A DNA stretch of 64,000 nucleotides, from the NCBI GenBank assembly GCA_963666475.2, contig CAXXJM010000001.1, positions 744,001 through 808,000 on the forward strand, in the 5' to 3' direction. A model generated the notes under the pieces. It had not been told where the DNA came from. It ran no database searches and worked only from the letters and a program-made list of their open reading frames with translations. Below are positions 34,894 through 43,373 of the stretch, one piece after another; the stretch's first letter is position 1; each line of letters begins with the position of its first letter. The DNA is from JBFHIZ01 sp963666475 (GTDB taxonomy: Bacteria > Bacillota > Clostridia > Lachnospirales > Lachnospiraceae). A program made the translations under genes and the position numbers.

Positions 34894-35180
34894 TTACCCC
34901 ACCATTAATAAATCTAGTAAATTTGACACATCTAAATCATTTTATACCCTTTTTTTTATTTATGCAACAATTCCTACATGATTTTTAGTTTTTATGGTCT
35001 TTTTCTTGCATATTTGTCTATATTTCTGGTGTTTGATACTAGAAATGGGCTGTATATGCGCCTTCGCTACTTTGTTTCTTTTGTTTCTTTGCAGGTTTGA
35101 AGAGTCTCAAGATTGGGCAAATCCTTATAAAAAAGGACGAGATAACCCAAACTGAGCGCACAGTAACTTCAATATCTTAA

Positions 35181-35438
35181 TTTTCAATCAATGATATCCT
35201 TGTTTTCCCTGATTTCACAATCATGCATCCTCTTACAAACAATATATATTATTGGGAACATTTTGGAATGATGGACAATCCGACATATTCAGACAAAGCA
35301 TTCAACAAGCATAAAATCTATGCACATAATGATATTATCCCTACAATCAATTTAATCACGACCTATGAAAGCAAAACACATCCCCTTGACTCCATCTTGA
35401 TTCATAAAATCATACAGGATACCTTTTTACAAAATTAA
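35181..35438 (+). pseudogene. C-terminal remnant of a clostridial hypothetical protein
   Basis: Open frame from 35181 (preceded by an in-frame stop at 35178) reading ...PDFTIMHPLTNNIYYWEHFG then MMDNPTYSDKAF and, near the end, NLITTYESKTHPLD. I recognise the PDFTI...YWEHFGMMD...NLI-T-E pattern as the conserved C-terminus of a widespread clostridial protein of unknown function, which may have a PD-(D/E)XK-like core. No N-terminal part or RBS is present. Called as a decayed fragment, not an intact small gene. Confidence 0.65.
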
Positions 35439-35439
35439 C

Positions 35440-35471
35440 AAAAAAACTGTGACAAACATTGTTTGCCACAG
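35440..35471 (-). terminator. Terminator after DUF2892-like gene
   Basis: Stem CTGTG-CAAACA / TGTTTG-CACAG (one mismatch) followed on the minus strand by seven T. Confidence 0.8.
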
Positions 35472-35533
35472 CCTGAATATATGATCTATGAAATGGAATA
35501 ATAATTATTTCTTTGCATTGATAAGAATTGATT

Positions 35534-35722
35534 CTATTTTTTTGTATTGATATGGAATGGGAAATAGAGAGGACATGTGCCAATCGCAGCTGTTCCAATT
35601 ACTACAATTCCTAACAATCCAATCCAACGAATGTTTCCGTCAAGCAAAAACAATAAACTAAGAAGAACAACTCCAATCACAATACGGATGATGCGATCGA
35701 TTATACCTACATTTTTGTTCAT
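35534..35722 (-). CDS. Small inner-membrane protein, DUF2892/YgaP-like
   Basis: 62 aa from the ATG at 35722, whose upstream GAAAGG supports it; the longer frame begins with a hydrophobic stretch lacking an RBS. MNKNVGIIDRIIRIVIGVVL, a second helix GLLGIVVIGTAAIGTCPLYF and the conserved Cys in GTCPLY identify the DUF2892 family. Two TM helices. Function unknown; sometimes fused to or beside rhodanese proteins, not here. Confidence 0.85.
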   Translation of the reverse strand: MNKNVGIIDRIIRIVIGVVLLSLLFLLDGNIRWIGLLGIVVIGTAAIGTCPLYFPFHINTKK

Positions 35723-35849
35723 AGAAATACCAACCTTTCTCATAAAAAATAAACATATAACAAATTTACTTTTCAAATATATTAATTGAATTTTTTTGTT
35801 TCATCTGTTTAGATTATGCTCTCTTCTTTACGATTGTTCAGTGATTTGG

Positions 35850-37607
35850 TCACATTTCCAAAAATTCTTCTGATTCGTCTGCTTCAATGGGAAGAAATTG
35901 AAATTTCATTACGTCAAAAAGACCCATATCTGTAATTTTGATTTCAGGAATAACTGGTAGTGACATAAAGCACAGTGTCATTGCTGGATCTACTGTTTCA
36001 AAAACACCAAGTACTTTATGGGCACTTTGATGAAACTCAGTTAGTCGTTCATCAACCCATTCACCCGTCTGATCGCTCATAATTCCACCAATTGGCATTG
36101 GAAGACGAACCAGTACTTCTTCATTATATACCTGAATCATTCCACCTTCTTGAAGAATCAGTTCCTTGACAGCTTTCTCCATATCTTCATTATTTGTCCC
36201 ACATACTATGATGTTGTGCGAATCATGAGCAATGGAAAGTGCAATTGCTCCACGTTTCAAACCAAATCCCTTAAGAAGAGCAACCGATACATTCCCAGTA
36301 TTTTGATGCCTTTCTATGACAGCTACTTTGATCAAATCCGTATTTTCATCAAACACAAAATCTCCATCATTTGTAAGCTCAACTTTCATTGAATCTTTTC
36401 TGGTTACAACGCCATCTTCTAATATCGTAATGATGTGGACAAAATTACTTTTACTTTTTAACTTCAGTTTTTCGATAGAAAAATCCTTCACGTGAAAACT
36501 TCCGCGTACCTTAGATATATCTACTTTATTTGCTGGCAAAAAGGATTTCCCATACTCAGCAACTCGAACACCAGAAATGAAAACATCCTTGGCATGAAAA
36601 TCTTTCAAATCTTCGACCAGCACAAAGTCAGCTCTCAATCCTGGTGCAATTGCACCTCTGTCCTTTAATCCAAAACACTCAGCTGCATTTATTGTTGCCA
36701 TCTGCACGGCAGTAATTGGATCAATACCTTCTTGAACACAAATTTTCAGATGATTTTCAACATGTCCCTCTGTAAAAATAGTACTTGGTTGCCGATCATC
36801 CGAACATAATACACATCTTCTTGCATTCTTTTCATCTACACCTTTTAAAAGTACACGAAGATCCCTGCAGGCTGAACCTTGTCGAAGCATTACATACATG
36901 CCCCTTGCTATTCTTTCTTTTAAATCATCTACCGTAGCACACTCATGATCATTACGGATTCCTGCTGAAACATAAGCGTTCAACGCGTTTCCAGTTAATG
37001 ATGGACTATGTCCATCGATTAATTTCCCATTTTTTTTGCATAAAAGAATCTTTCTTAACACCTCATCTTCTGCATTGATAACCCCTGGAAAATCCATAAA
37101 CTCTCCAAGGCCAAGGATGCGATCATCTGCTAAAGAATCTTCCATCATATGTGAAAGAATGGTCGCACCTGAATGTTCAAAGTCGGTTGCAGGTACACAG
37201 GAAGGTAGCATGTACTTAATATCTAATGGGGTCGCTTCTGCAGCCTCCAACATATAAGAAAGACCTTCTAGACCACAGACATTCACAATTTCATGAGGGT
37301 CAGCAATGATTGTTGTCGTGCCATGTGGAATCAGTAATCTTCCAATTTCTTCTGGCGACACATAAGATGACTCTATATGAATATGCGAATCAATTAAACC
37401 AGGTAAAAGATATTGGCCTTCGCCATCAATGACTTCACGTCCTTCATAGGTCCCAATTCCAACAATTACTCCATCTTTAATTGCCAAGTCGCCTTCTTCA
37501 ATTTCATGTGAAAATACATTTACAATTTTTACATTCTTAACGACTAAATCGGCCATAATATTTCCCGCAGCAGCTTTTATTCGATTTTTCAGATTATCTA
37601 ATTCCAT
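35850..37607 (-). CDS. ade: Adenine deaminase
   Basis: 585 aa amidohydrolase converting adenine to hypoxanthine and ammonia (purine salvage). Metal-site motifs: LPGLIDSHIHIESSYVSPEE, HGTTTIIADPHEI, VCSDDRQPS; the C-terminal Ade domain with LPIGGIMSD and LCFMSLPVIPEI is diagnostic. Start at 37607 chosen because GGGAGA lies 6 nt upstream; the ATG 12 bp earlier has no RBS. Length matches the family. Monocistronic by appearance. Confidence 0.95.
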   Translation of the reverse strand: MELDNLKNRIKAAAGNIMADLVVKNVKIVNVFSHEIEEGDLAIKDGVIVGIGTYEGREVIDGEGQYLLPGLIDSHIHIESSYVSPEEIGRLLIPHGTTTIIADPHEIVNVCGLEGLSYMLEAAEATPLDIKYMLPSCVPATDFEHSGATILSHMMEDSLADDRILGLGEFMDFPGVINAEDEVLRKILLCKKNGKLIDGHSPSLTGNALNAYVSAGIRNDHECATVDDLKERIARGMYVMLRQGSACRDLRVLLKGVDEKNARRCVLCSDDRQPSTIFTEGHVENHLKICVQEGIDPITAVQMATINAAECFGLKDRGAIAPGLRADFVLVEDLKDFHAKDVFISGVRVAEYGKSFLPANKVDISKVRGSFHVKDFSIEKLKLKSKSNFVHIITILEDGVVTRKDSMKVELTNDGDFVFDENTDLIKVAVIERHQNTGNVSVALLKGFGLKRGAIALSIAHDSHNIIVCGTNNEDMEKAVKELILQEGGMIQVYNEEVLVRLPMPIGGIMSDQTGEWVDERLTEFHQSAHKVLGVFETVDPAMTLCFMSLPVIPEIKITDMGLFDVMKFQFLPIEADESEEFLEM

Positions 37608-37770
37608 TCGGTCTCCCATCTACGTAATATTCATATCAAAACAAAAGAGAATGGGTAAATATAAGCTAATTTACAGCTAAAAGCCCAATCAATATTTCTA
37701 AGCAACTATGCCCAAGAAGCCAGAAAATTCTTAATAATCAATCCTTTTCCAAAGCCAGCAAATTCGCCTT

Positions 37771-39795
37771 TTATTTCTTCCATCTCTGATGAATCGGATA
37801 GGCATATTGTTTCTCATTTTGATTTCCTGCTATCTTATCACTTCTACTGGATGTTTGTCTAGCATGAATTGCGGGATTCGACATCCCTGCTTTTGGAGAT
37901 TTCCCAAATATTTCATCACAAAATGTGGAATGCTTTGAAAAGGAAAATAAATTCAACTCGTTTTTTGCCCTTGTAATTCCAACATAAAACAATCGTCGCT
38001 CTTCTTCATACGTTTTAAGATCTGCATCATATGCATTTTTGTTACTATTGTTTCCGATGCTGCCGTTGCCACTTTGAACACTCTTTCCTTTAGTCAATGG
38101 TTTTTCGGGCAGGATTTCATCATATACATCAATTAGATAGACCGTATCATATTCAAGACCTTTGCTGGAATGAATTGTGGAAAGCACAAACTTACTGTTC
38201 CTATCATAAGGTTTTTCACGAAGTAAACTACTGAGTTCTTCTAGACGTTCTAGAAGTCTTGCAGGGGTAGGTTCGTTTAGTCCGATTGCTTTTAGAATTT
38301 CAATTTTATGATCATTCAAATTTGCTCGTTCTAAGTAATAATCATACCCCATCTGGTGTACAATTCTCTCGATTGCACGGTCCCCTCGTTCTTTTTTAAG
38401 CATACTGAAATGCTTCTGTAGGTCTCGGCAGTTCTTCTTGGTTCTCTCTGGTATTTTCCCATCACGAATAGCGACCTCCAAAATTGAAATGTCTTTTTCT
38501 TCGGATACTCTACAGATTCGTTCCGCAGTTTCCTTATTGAAATAGGTAGATATTTTATAATATATCTGTAGGAAGCTTTCAGTATCGTATGGATTATGCG
38601 CAAATCGAATAATGTTGGTGATATCCATAATAATACGGTGTGAAAAAAATACAAACTGATCACTTTTGATTCGATAGGATATGTGATTTCTTTCTAAAAG
38701 ATCGATGAGTGGAAGCGCACTTTCATTATCTCTATAAAGAACTGATGTTTCAATTTCACAATCCACAGCTTTTCGGAGCAAATAGGAGTATTGTTCGTCC
38801 TTTTTTGATAAAGCAATATTGTGCACCCGCTTTCCTTCTTCTCTGGAAGCAATCATTTGCTTTTTATGTCGCTTGATGTTTTTTTGAATGAAATGATCCG
38901 CTACCGTAACAATATTGGCGCTTGAACGAAAATTCTGCTCCATAAAAAGAACCTTCGCCTGGTCATGATCTTTTTCAAACGATAAAAGTGCTTCTGGATA
39001 AGCCGCTCGAAACCCATAAATACTTTGATCTTCGTCCCCAACCATAAAAAGGTTTCCACTTCTCCCTGCAAGTAAAGCGATAATGGCATGCTGAATTTTC
39101 GAAGTATCTTGTGCTTCATCCACACAAAGATATTGATATTGTTCTTGAAAATGCTCTAAGACCTGCGGGATATTCTTAAGAATGCGATATGCAAAAATCA
39201 TTTGGTCATCATAATCCATTTGTTGTTTTTCACGCATCATTTTTTCATATTCTTGAAAGAGCTTAAGAACCGGTAATTCTTCATTTTCTGGTAGTTTCCC
39301 TATTTCTTCTTCATTTAACATACTATTTTTAATATAAGTAATTAAAGTACGGATGGTCTTGATATCACTATCCGTAGGATACTCTCGCAGTTGATGCTGA
39401 TAGATGTGGCGGATCAGTGAAATGATTTCCTTTTCATCCGTTACTAATCTTGGGGCTCTTTTCCCACTGATTCTTTCATAATAATTATGAATCATGACAC
39501 AAAGCCCATTGATCGTGCGAAACTCAAGAAGTTCCCCCATAGCAGAATCAAATAGATGACAAAATCTGGCCTGCATATCTTTTGTAGCTGCCACGGTATA
39601 AGTAATCGTAAGAATTCTTCTTGGGTCTATATTCAAGCTATAAATCATATATCCCAGTCTAGTCACAAGAACTGTCGTCTTACCACTCCCTGGTACGGCA
39701 AGTAGCAAAATAGGGCCTTCTATATGTTTTACAGCTTCTGTTTGTTGCTTATTTAAATTTATTTGAAATTGATTTACAAATTCTTGATAATTCAA
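37771..39795 (-). CDS. UvrD/Rep-type superfamily 1 DNA helicase
   Basis: 674 aa. Walker A LLAVPGSGKTTVL, motif II CVDEAQD, VGDEDQSIYGFRAA, STIHSSKGLEYDTVYLID and RRLFYVGITRAKNEL are ordered as in UvrD/PcrA. It is shorter than PcrA (about 720-750 aa), and the C-terminal tail is basic and low in complexity. The ATG overlaps a poor RBS context. It might be the main PcrA or an accessory paralogue; the size and divergent tail make me favour an accessory helicase. Confidence 0.9.
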   Translation of the reverse strand: MNYQEFVNQFQINLNKQQTEAVKHIEGPILLLAVPGSGKTTVLVTRLGYMIYSLNIDPRRILTITYTVAATKDMQARFCHLFDSAMGELLEFRTINGLCVMIHNYYERISGKRAPRLVTDEKEIISLIRHIYQHQLREYPTDSDIKTIRTLITYIKNSMLNEEEIGKLPENEELPVLKLFQEYEKMMREKQQMDYDDQMIFAYRILKNIPQVLEHFQEQYQYLCVDEAQDTSKIQHAIIALLAGRSGNLFMVGDEDQSIYGFRAAYPEALLSFEKDHDQAKVLFMEQNFRSSANIVTVADHFIQKNIKRHKKQMIASREEGKRVHNIALSKKDEQYSYLLRKAVDCEIETSVLYRDNESALPLIDLLERNHISYRIKSDQFVFFSHRIIMDITNIIRFAHNPYDTESFLQIYYKISTYFNKETAERICRVSEEKDISILEVAIRDGKIPERTKKNCRDLQKHFSMLKKERGDRAIERIVHQMGYDYYLERANLNDHKIEILKAIGLNEPTPARLLERLEELSSLLREKPYDRNSKFVLSTIHSSKGLEYDTVYLIDVYDEILPEKPLTKGKSVQSGNGSIGNNSNKNAYDADLKTYEEERRLFYVGITRAKNELNLFSFSKHSTFCDEIFGKSPKAGMSNPAIHARQTSSRSDKIAGNQNEKQYAYPIHQRWKK

Positions 39796-39888
39796 TGTTT
39801 TTTCATCCTTAAAAATATTATTTTCATATTAAGAGAAATGCCCATACATTTTTCTGTACAGGCATTCCCTTACTTTCATATGATCTTT

Positions 39889-40035
39889 TTCCTATAAAAT
39901 CAAGTTTTGTTCCTATAGTATCATGTTCTGTTCCTATAGTATCATGTTCTGTTCCTATAGTATCATGTTCTGTTCCTATAGTATCATGTTCTGTTTTAAT
40001 AGAATCAAGTTATCTCTTATAGAATCGTTTTCTCT
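39889..40035. repeat. 21-bp tandem repeat array overlapping a stop codon
   Basis: Seven units with exact 21-bp period beginning at 39889, 39910, 39931, 39952, 39973, 39994 and 40015. The middle four are identical (TTCCTATAGTATCATGTTCTG); the outer ones are degenerate. The last unit runs over the stop codon (40017-40019) of the peptidase gene, so the array begins in coding sequence and continues as its 3' untranslated region. Confidence 0.9.
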
Positions 40036-41690
40036 AATTGATCAGCAACAGCTTTCATACATCCTGATTCAAATGGGCTATTGAGACCTACTTCCTTAAC
40101 CATATTTGTAAAGAAGTCACTTGCAGATAACTTACAAAGTTTTAAATAACTTTCCCAAGCTGCTTTAAAGTCAACATCCATTTTAGCTTTATACTGAAGC
40201 GCGCAAGTTTGTGCAATTGAGTAATCAATATAATAAAACGGACTGTTGTAGATGTGTGGTTGTTTTTGCCAAAAACCACCTTCTGCATAGTATTTGCAAT
40301 CTCCATAATCGAGATGTGGTTTGTATTCTTTTTCCAATGCAGACCAGGCAGCTTTTCTTTCTTTCGGTGTTAGGGATGGATTTTCATACACAATGTGCTG
40401 GAATTCATCTACCATACATCCATAAGGAATAAACATCGCAGCATCTTCTACCTGCATTGCCAAGAAATCATCTTTACGATCCCCAAAGAACAATTCCATC
40501 CAACCATCTGTGAAAAATTCCATAGACATGGAATGGATTTCTGCAGTTTCCATTGTGATATCTGCATGCTCACGAATTGGGTCTTGTCCAGATAAGTATC
40601 CCTGGAATGCATGTCCACATTCATGAGTAATTACATCTACATCTCCGCTGGTTCCATTAAAGTTTGCAAAAATAAATGGAGAATGATACAGCGGTAAATA
40701 TGTCATATATCCACCAGCCTGTTTCGTTTTTCTTCCAAATACATCAAACAATTCGTTTTCCATCATAAAATCAAAAAACTCTTTCGTCTCTTGAGATAAC
40801 TCTGAGTACATTGCTTGTCCTTGTGCAAGAATTTCTTCTGGTGTTCCAAGTGGTTTTGGATTTCCGTTTTGGAAATATACACTTTCATCAATAAAAGAAA
40901 GCTTTTCAATTCCTAAACGTGATCTTCTTCTTTCATGCAATTTTGCAACAAAAGGAACAAAATCTTTTTTTACTTGATTACGGAAACTTTCAACTTCTTC
41001 TTTCCCGTAACAGTTTCTCTGCATTTTGTAGTAGCCAAGCTCCACATAATTTTTATAACCCATTTCTTTCGCTTGTTTATCGCGATTTTTCACGAGTTTA
41101 TCATAGAAAGTATCTAAAGCTTCTTCATTTTCTTCAAAAAAAGCAACATACTTCTTCCATGCCGCGTCTCTGACACTTCGGTCGGGACTTGTGAGGTATG
41201 GTCTCATCAAGGATAGATTTAAAACTTCACCTTCCCAATCAATTTTTGCTGTTGCAATCAATTTATTGTATGCAGTAACGAGTTCGTTTTCTTCTTGCAT
41301 CAATGGAATCAATTTTTCATCAAAGCTTTTTAATGACAATTCCATATTTTTGAATGCAACTGGTCCAATTTTTTCTTCCAAATAGCTGCGGAATGGTGAT
41401 TCATACATTTTTTTCTGGTAAGAAATCAACTGGTTCTGTAATACTGGCATTGCTTCATCATAGAATTTTTTCTCTGCCTCATAAAACTCATCCGTTGTAT
41501 CTACACTATTTCGAATATGCGCAATTGTCATCTGCGTCATCACAGAATCCGTTATTGCATAAAATTTTTGATGTACTGCAAACTGTTCTTCTCCACTTGT
41601 TGCTTCTTCAAATTCTTTAATCAGTGCTTCTATTGCACTAGTTGTCTTTTCTACATCCACACGTTCGTATGGCATATCTTTAAATTTCAT
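40017..41690 (-). CDS. M3-family oligoendopeptidase (PepF-like)
   Basis: 557 aa zinc metallopeptidase: catalytic HECGHAFQGYL (H-E-x-x-H) near residue 345, and downstream ETAEIHSMSMEFF supplies the third ligand Glu. Cytoplasmic; hydrolyses short peptides. Length matches the PepF subgroup. The stop codon lies inside the 21-bp repeat array, so its last residues may vary with repeat number. It is upstream of, and co-directional with, the helicase gene. Confidence 0.93.
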   Translation of the reverse strand: MKFKDMPYERVDVEKTTSAIEALIKEFEEATSGEEQFAVHQKFYAITDSVMTQMTIAHIRNSVDTTDEFYEAEKKFYDEAMPVLQNQLISYQKKMYESPFRSYLEEKIGPVAFKNMELSLKSFDEKLIPLMQEENELVTAYNKLIATAKIDWEGEVLNLSLMRPYLTSPDRSVRDAAWKKYVAFFEENEEALDTFYDKLVKNRDKQAKEMGYKNYVELGYYKMQRNCYGKEEVESFRNQVKKDFVPFVAKLHERRRSRLGIEKLSFIDESVYFQNGNPKPLGTPEEILAQGQAMYSELSQETKEFFDFMMENELFDVFGRKTKQAGGYMTYLPLYHSPFIFANFNGTSGDVDVITHECGHAFQGYLSGQDPIREHADITMETAEIHSMSMEFFTDGWMELFFGDRKDDFLAMQVEDAAMFIPYGCMVDEFQHIVYENPSLTPKERKAAWSALEKEYKPHLDYGDCKYYAEGGFWQKQPHIYNSPFYYIDYSIAQTCALQYKAKMDVDFKAAWESYLKLCKLSASDFFTNMVKEVGLNSPFESGCMKAVADQLEKTIL

Positions 41691-41772
41691 TGGTTTACCC
41701 TTTCTTTCGTATAAATAGTTAATGCTCTTTTCATATTAAACCTTTCGAACAAGAATTTCAACATCACAAATG

Positions 41773-41806
41773 AAAAACAGCTTAGAAACATAATCTAAGC
41801 TGTTTT
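41773..41806 (-). terminator. Terminator after split permease operon
   Basis: Perfect 13-bp stem AAAACAGCTTAGA / TCTAAGCTGTTTT with T run on the minus strand, 55 bp past the permease stop. Confidence 0.85.
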
Positions 41807-41860
41807 CCAAAGGAATTATTATATCATCGACAGATAAACAAGGTGCGCTGTCAAAAGTGT

Positions 41861-42454
41861 CTATGACTCTTCTGCTAAAGCATAGATGGTTTTCTTTTCC
41901 TCGTGTGTTAACAATTTTTCAACTGCAAACGTTCCTATAAGATAAATGGATAGCAACGTCAGATTCGTAACCACTGTATATTTGATGCCAAGAGTAGTCG
42001 TCTGGAAAAATAAAATAGGCAATTTAGTACTTGCCCAAACGGAAATGAAAAATAGAACGTTTGCATATCTTGCACCTTTCTTTAACATCACTTGTGCCAC
42101 AGGAAATGCTGCAACTAGTGGACCTGCTGACATTGTTCCGATAAAGAAGGCAATCAATATTCCAATCACGCCAGATTTTTCTCCCATATAACGAATCATG
42201 GTTTCCTTTGGAACCCAAATATCCAAAAGACCAATCATCAAAAAAATGGGTGGAACGATTTTTAACATGGAAACAAATTGAAATCCTGCAGAATTCAGTG
42301 CATTCAGTCCAAGGGATACCTCTTCATCTGTTGCAGATGCTCCAATTTTGATGCCAAACATATCCAATACAAATAAAACGACAATCAGTACGATTGCAAT
42401 ATAAAACATTTTACTTTTTAATATAGACAATAATATTTCTTTTTCTTTTTTCAT
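41861..42454 (-). CDS. Half-size permease, ArsP/DUF318-like (second subunit)
   Basis: 197 aa with about five hydrophobic helices. FIGTMSAGPLVAAFPVAQVM followed by LKKGARY resembles the repeated G-x-P-...-A-x-x-L-x-x-G core of DUF318-type permeases, which in full-length proteins appears twice. Here that core appears once per gene. The start codon overlaps the stop of the partner gene by 1 bp. Function unknown; DUF318 family members export organoarsenicals or metals, but the Cys residues of arsenical exporters are absent. Confidence 0.6.
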   Translation of the reverse strand: MKKEKEILLSILKSKMFYIAIVLIVVLFVLDMFGIKIGASATDEEVSLGLNALNSAGFQFVSMLKIVPPIFLMIGLLDIWVPKETMIRYMGEKSGVIGILIAFFIGTMSAGPLVAAFPVAQVMLKKGARYANVLFFISVWASTKLPILFFQTTTLGIKYTVVTNLTLLSIYLIGTFAVEKLLTHEEKKTIYALAEES

Positions 42455-42936
42455 TACATCACCAACCAGACTACGAAAGCTACAACACCAGATGCAATGA
42501 ACGCCATGCTGTTTCTTAGTAGAACTGCCTTTCTCCCAAAGAATTTTGTCTCTGCTACCCAGTACACGAACCCAACGGCCATTAGCGTTGTCACAAATGC
42601 TGCAACCTGAGGGTAACCAGCTCCATATCCCAAGAGTTCTGCTCCGAGCGGAAACGCAACAAATGGAGGCATGAAAGCTACCGAACCAATAATCATCCCT
42701 GCAAATACGCCAAAGAATCCGGACTCCTCACCAAGTAAGAGCTTGATGGTCTGAGGAGTGACAATCGTTAACAATACCCCGACCACTAAAAATAAGGGGA
42801 CAAGTACTGGCAAAATGTTTAAAAATGCCATCCATCCTTTTTTTATAGCCTGCTTGGTCTTCTTTCGATCTTTCAAAAGAGAAAACACCAGCAAAACAAA
42901 TGCTAATGCATAAATTACAATTGTAGAAATATCCAT
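42454..42936 (-). CDS. Half-size permease, ArsP/DUF318-like (first subunit)
   Basis: 160 aa with about four to five helices. IIGSVAFMPPFVAFPLGAEL and GYGAGYPQVAAFVTTLM mirror the core of the downstream protein, so the two look like the two halves of one inverted-repeat permease encoded separately. It is tightly coupled to its partner (ATGA-type 1-bp overlap). Substrate cannot be deduced from sequence. Confidence 0.6.
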   Translation of the reverse strand: MDISTIVIYALAFVLLVFSLLKDRKKTKQAIKKGWMAFLNILPVLVPLFLVVGVLLTIVTPQTIKLLLGEESGFFGVFAGMIIGSVAFMPPFVAFPLGAELLGYGAGYPQVAAFVTTLMAVGFVYWVAETKFFGRKAVLLRNSMAFIASGVVAFVVWLVM

Positions 42937-43233
42937 TTCATAATCCTCGCTTTCTGTCCGTTATTTCAATTTCTATTGGATTATAATACAACACAATGAA
43001 AATGAAAGTGACTAACTCACAAAATGACATTTGTCAGAAACGTGTGTTCAGTCTCCTTTTTTTAATCATACCATCAATCATTACCACCAGCTTAGCGTGT
43101 GGTTTGCTTTGCGGCTATAAGCCGCTTTTCCCTGCTTACCTTTAAAGAGGCTCTTAAAAGTTCGCTTCCGCACTCCTTATATAGACATTGGATAAAAACT
43201 CTTTGAAAACATGTGCTTTTGTCCAATTGTTAC
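42937..43233. other. Intergenic stretch with a hairpin, no gene seen
   Basis: About 300 bp without a supported gene. A compact hairpin GCGGCTATAAGCCGC sits near 43110 in locally GC-richer DNA. AT-rich upstream part includes the split-permease promoter area. Confidence 0.4.
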
Positions 43234-43323
43234 CCTGTACCCTAGATTGTTTTAATGCTTAAAGCTAAAGCTAGTTGGGAATACACCTGCATAGCATTTG
43301 GTTTATTGTAATCTTGGTTACAA
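43234..43323 (+). repeat. 90-bp interspersed element, copy 1
   Basis: Aligns without gaps to 55305-55394, 78 of 90 positions by my count. Ends in the hairpin TTGTAATCTTGGTTACAA; contains GTTGGGAA and CCTGCATAGCA. Lies between convergent-free intergenic ends and next to a terminator, as does copy 2. Confidence 0.75.
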
Positions 43324-43356
43324 AAAAATCACCATCAATACAAACTGACGGTGATT
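43322..43356 (-). terminator. Terminator of the riboswitch-controlled chemoreceptor gene
   Basis: 11-bp stem AATCACCATCA / TGACGGTGATT with one GU, followed on the minus strand by seven T; 18 bp past the chemoreceptor stop. Confidence 0.8.
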
Positions 43357-43373
43357 CTTGTCCAGGTAAAACA

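Noticed and set aside
39889..40035. Possible CRISPR array
   Set aside because: The units are head-to-tail tandem repeats with no unique spacers and no cas genes nearby.
42937..43233. GC-richer hairpin region as a riboswitch or tRNA
   Set aside because: No cloverleaf or known riboswitch core could be matched; only a simple hairpin is visible.
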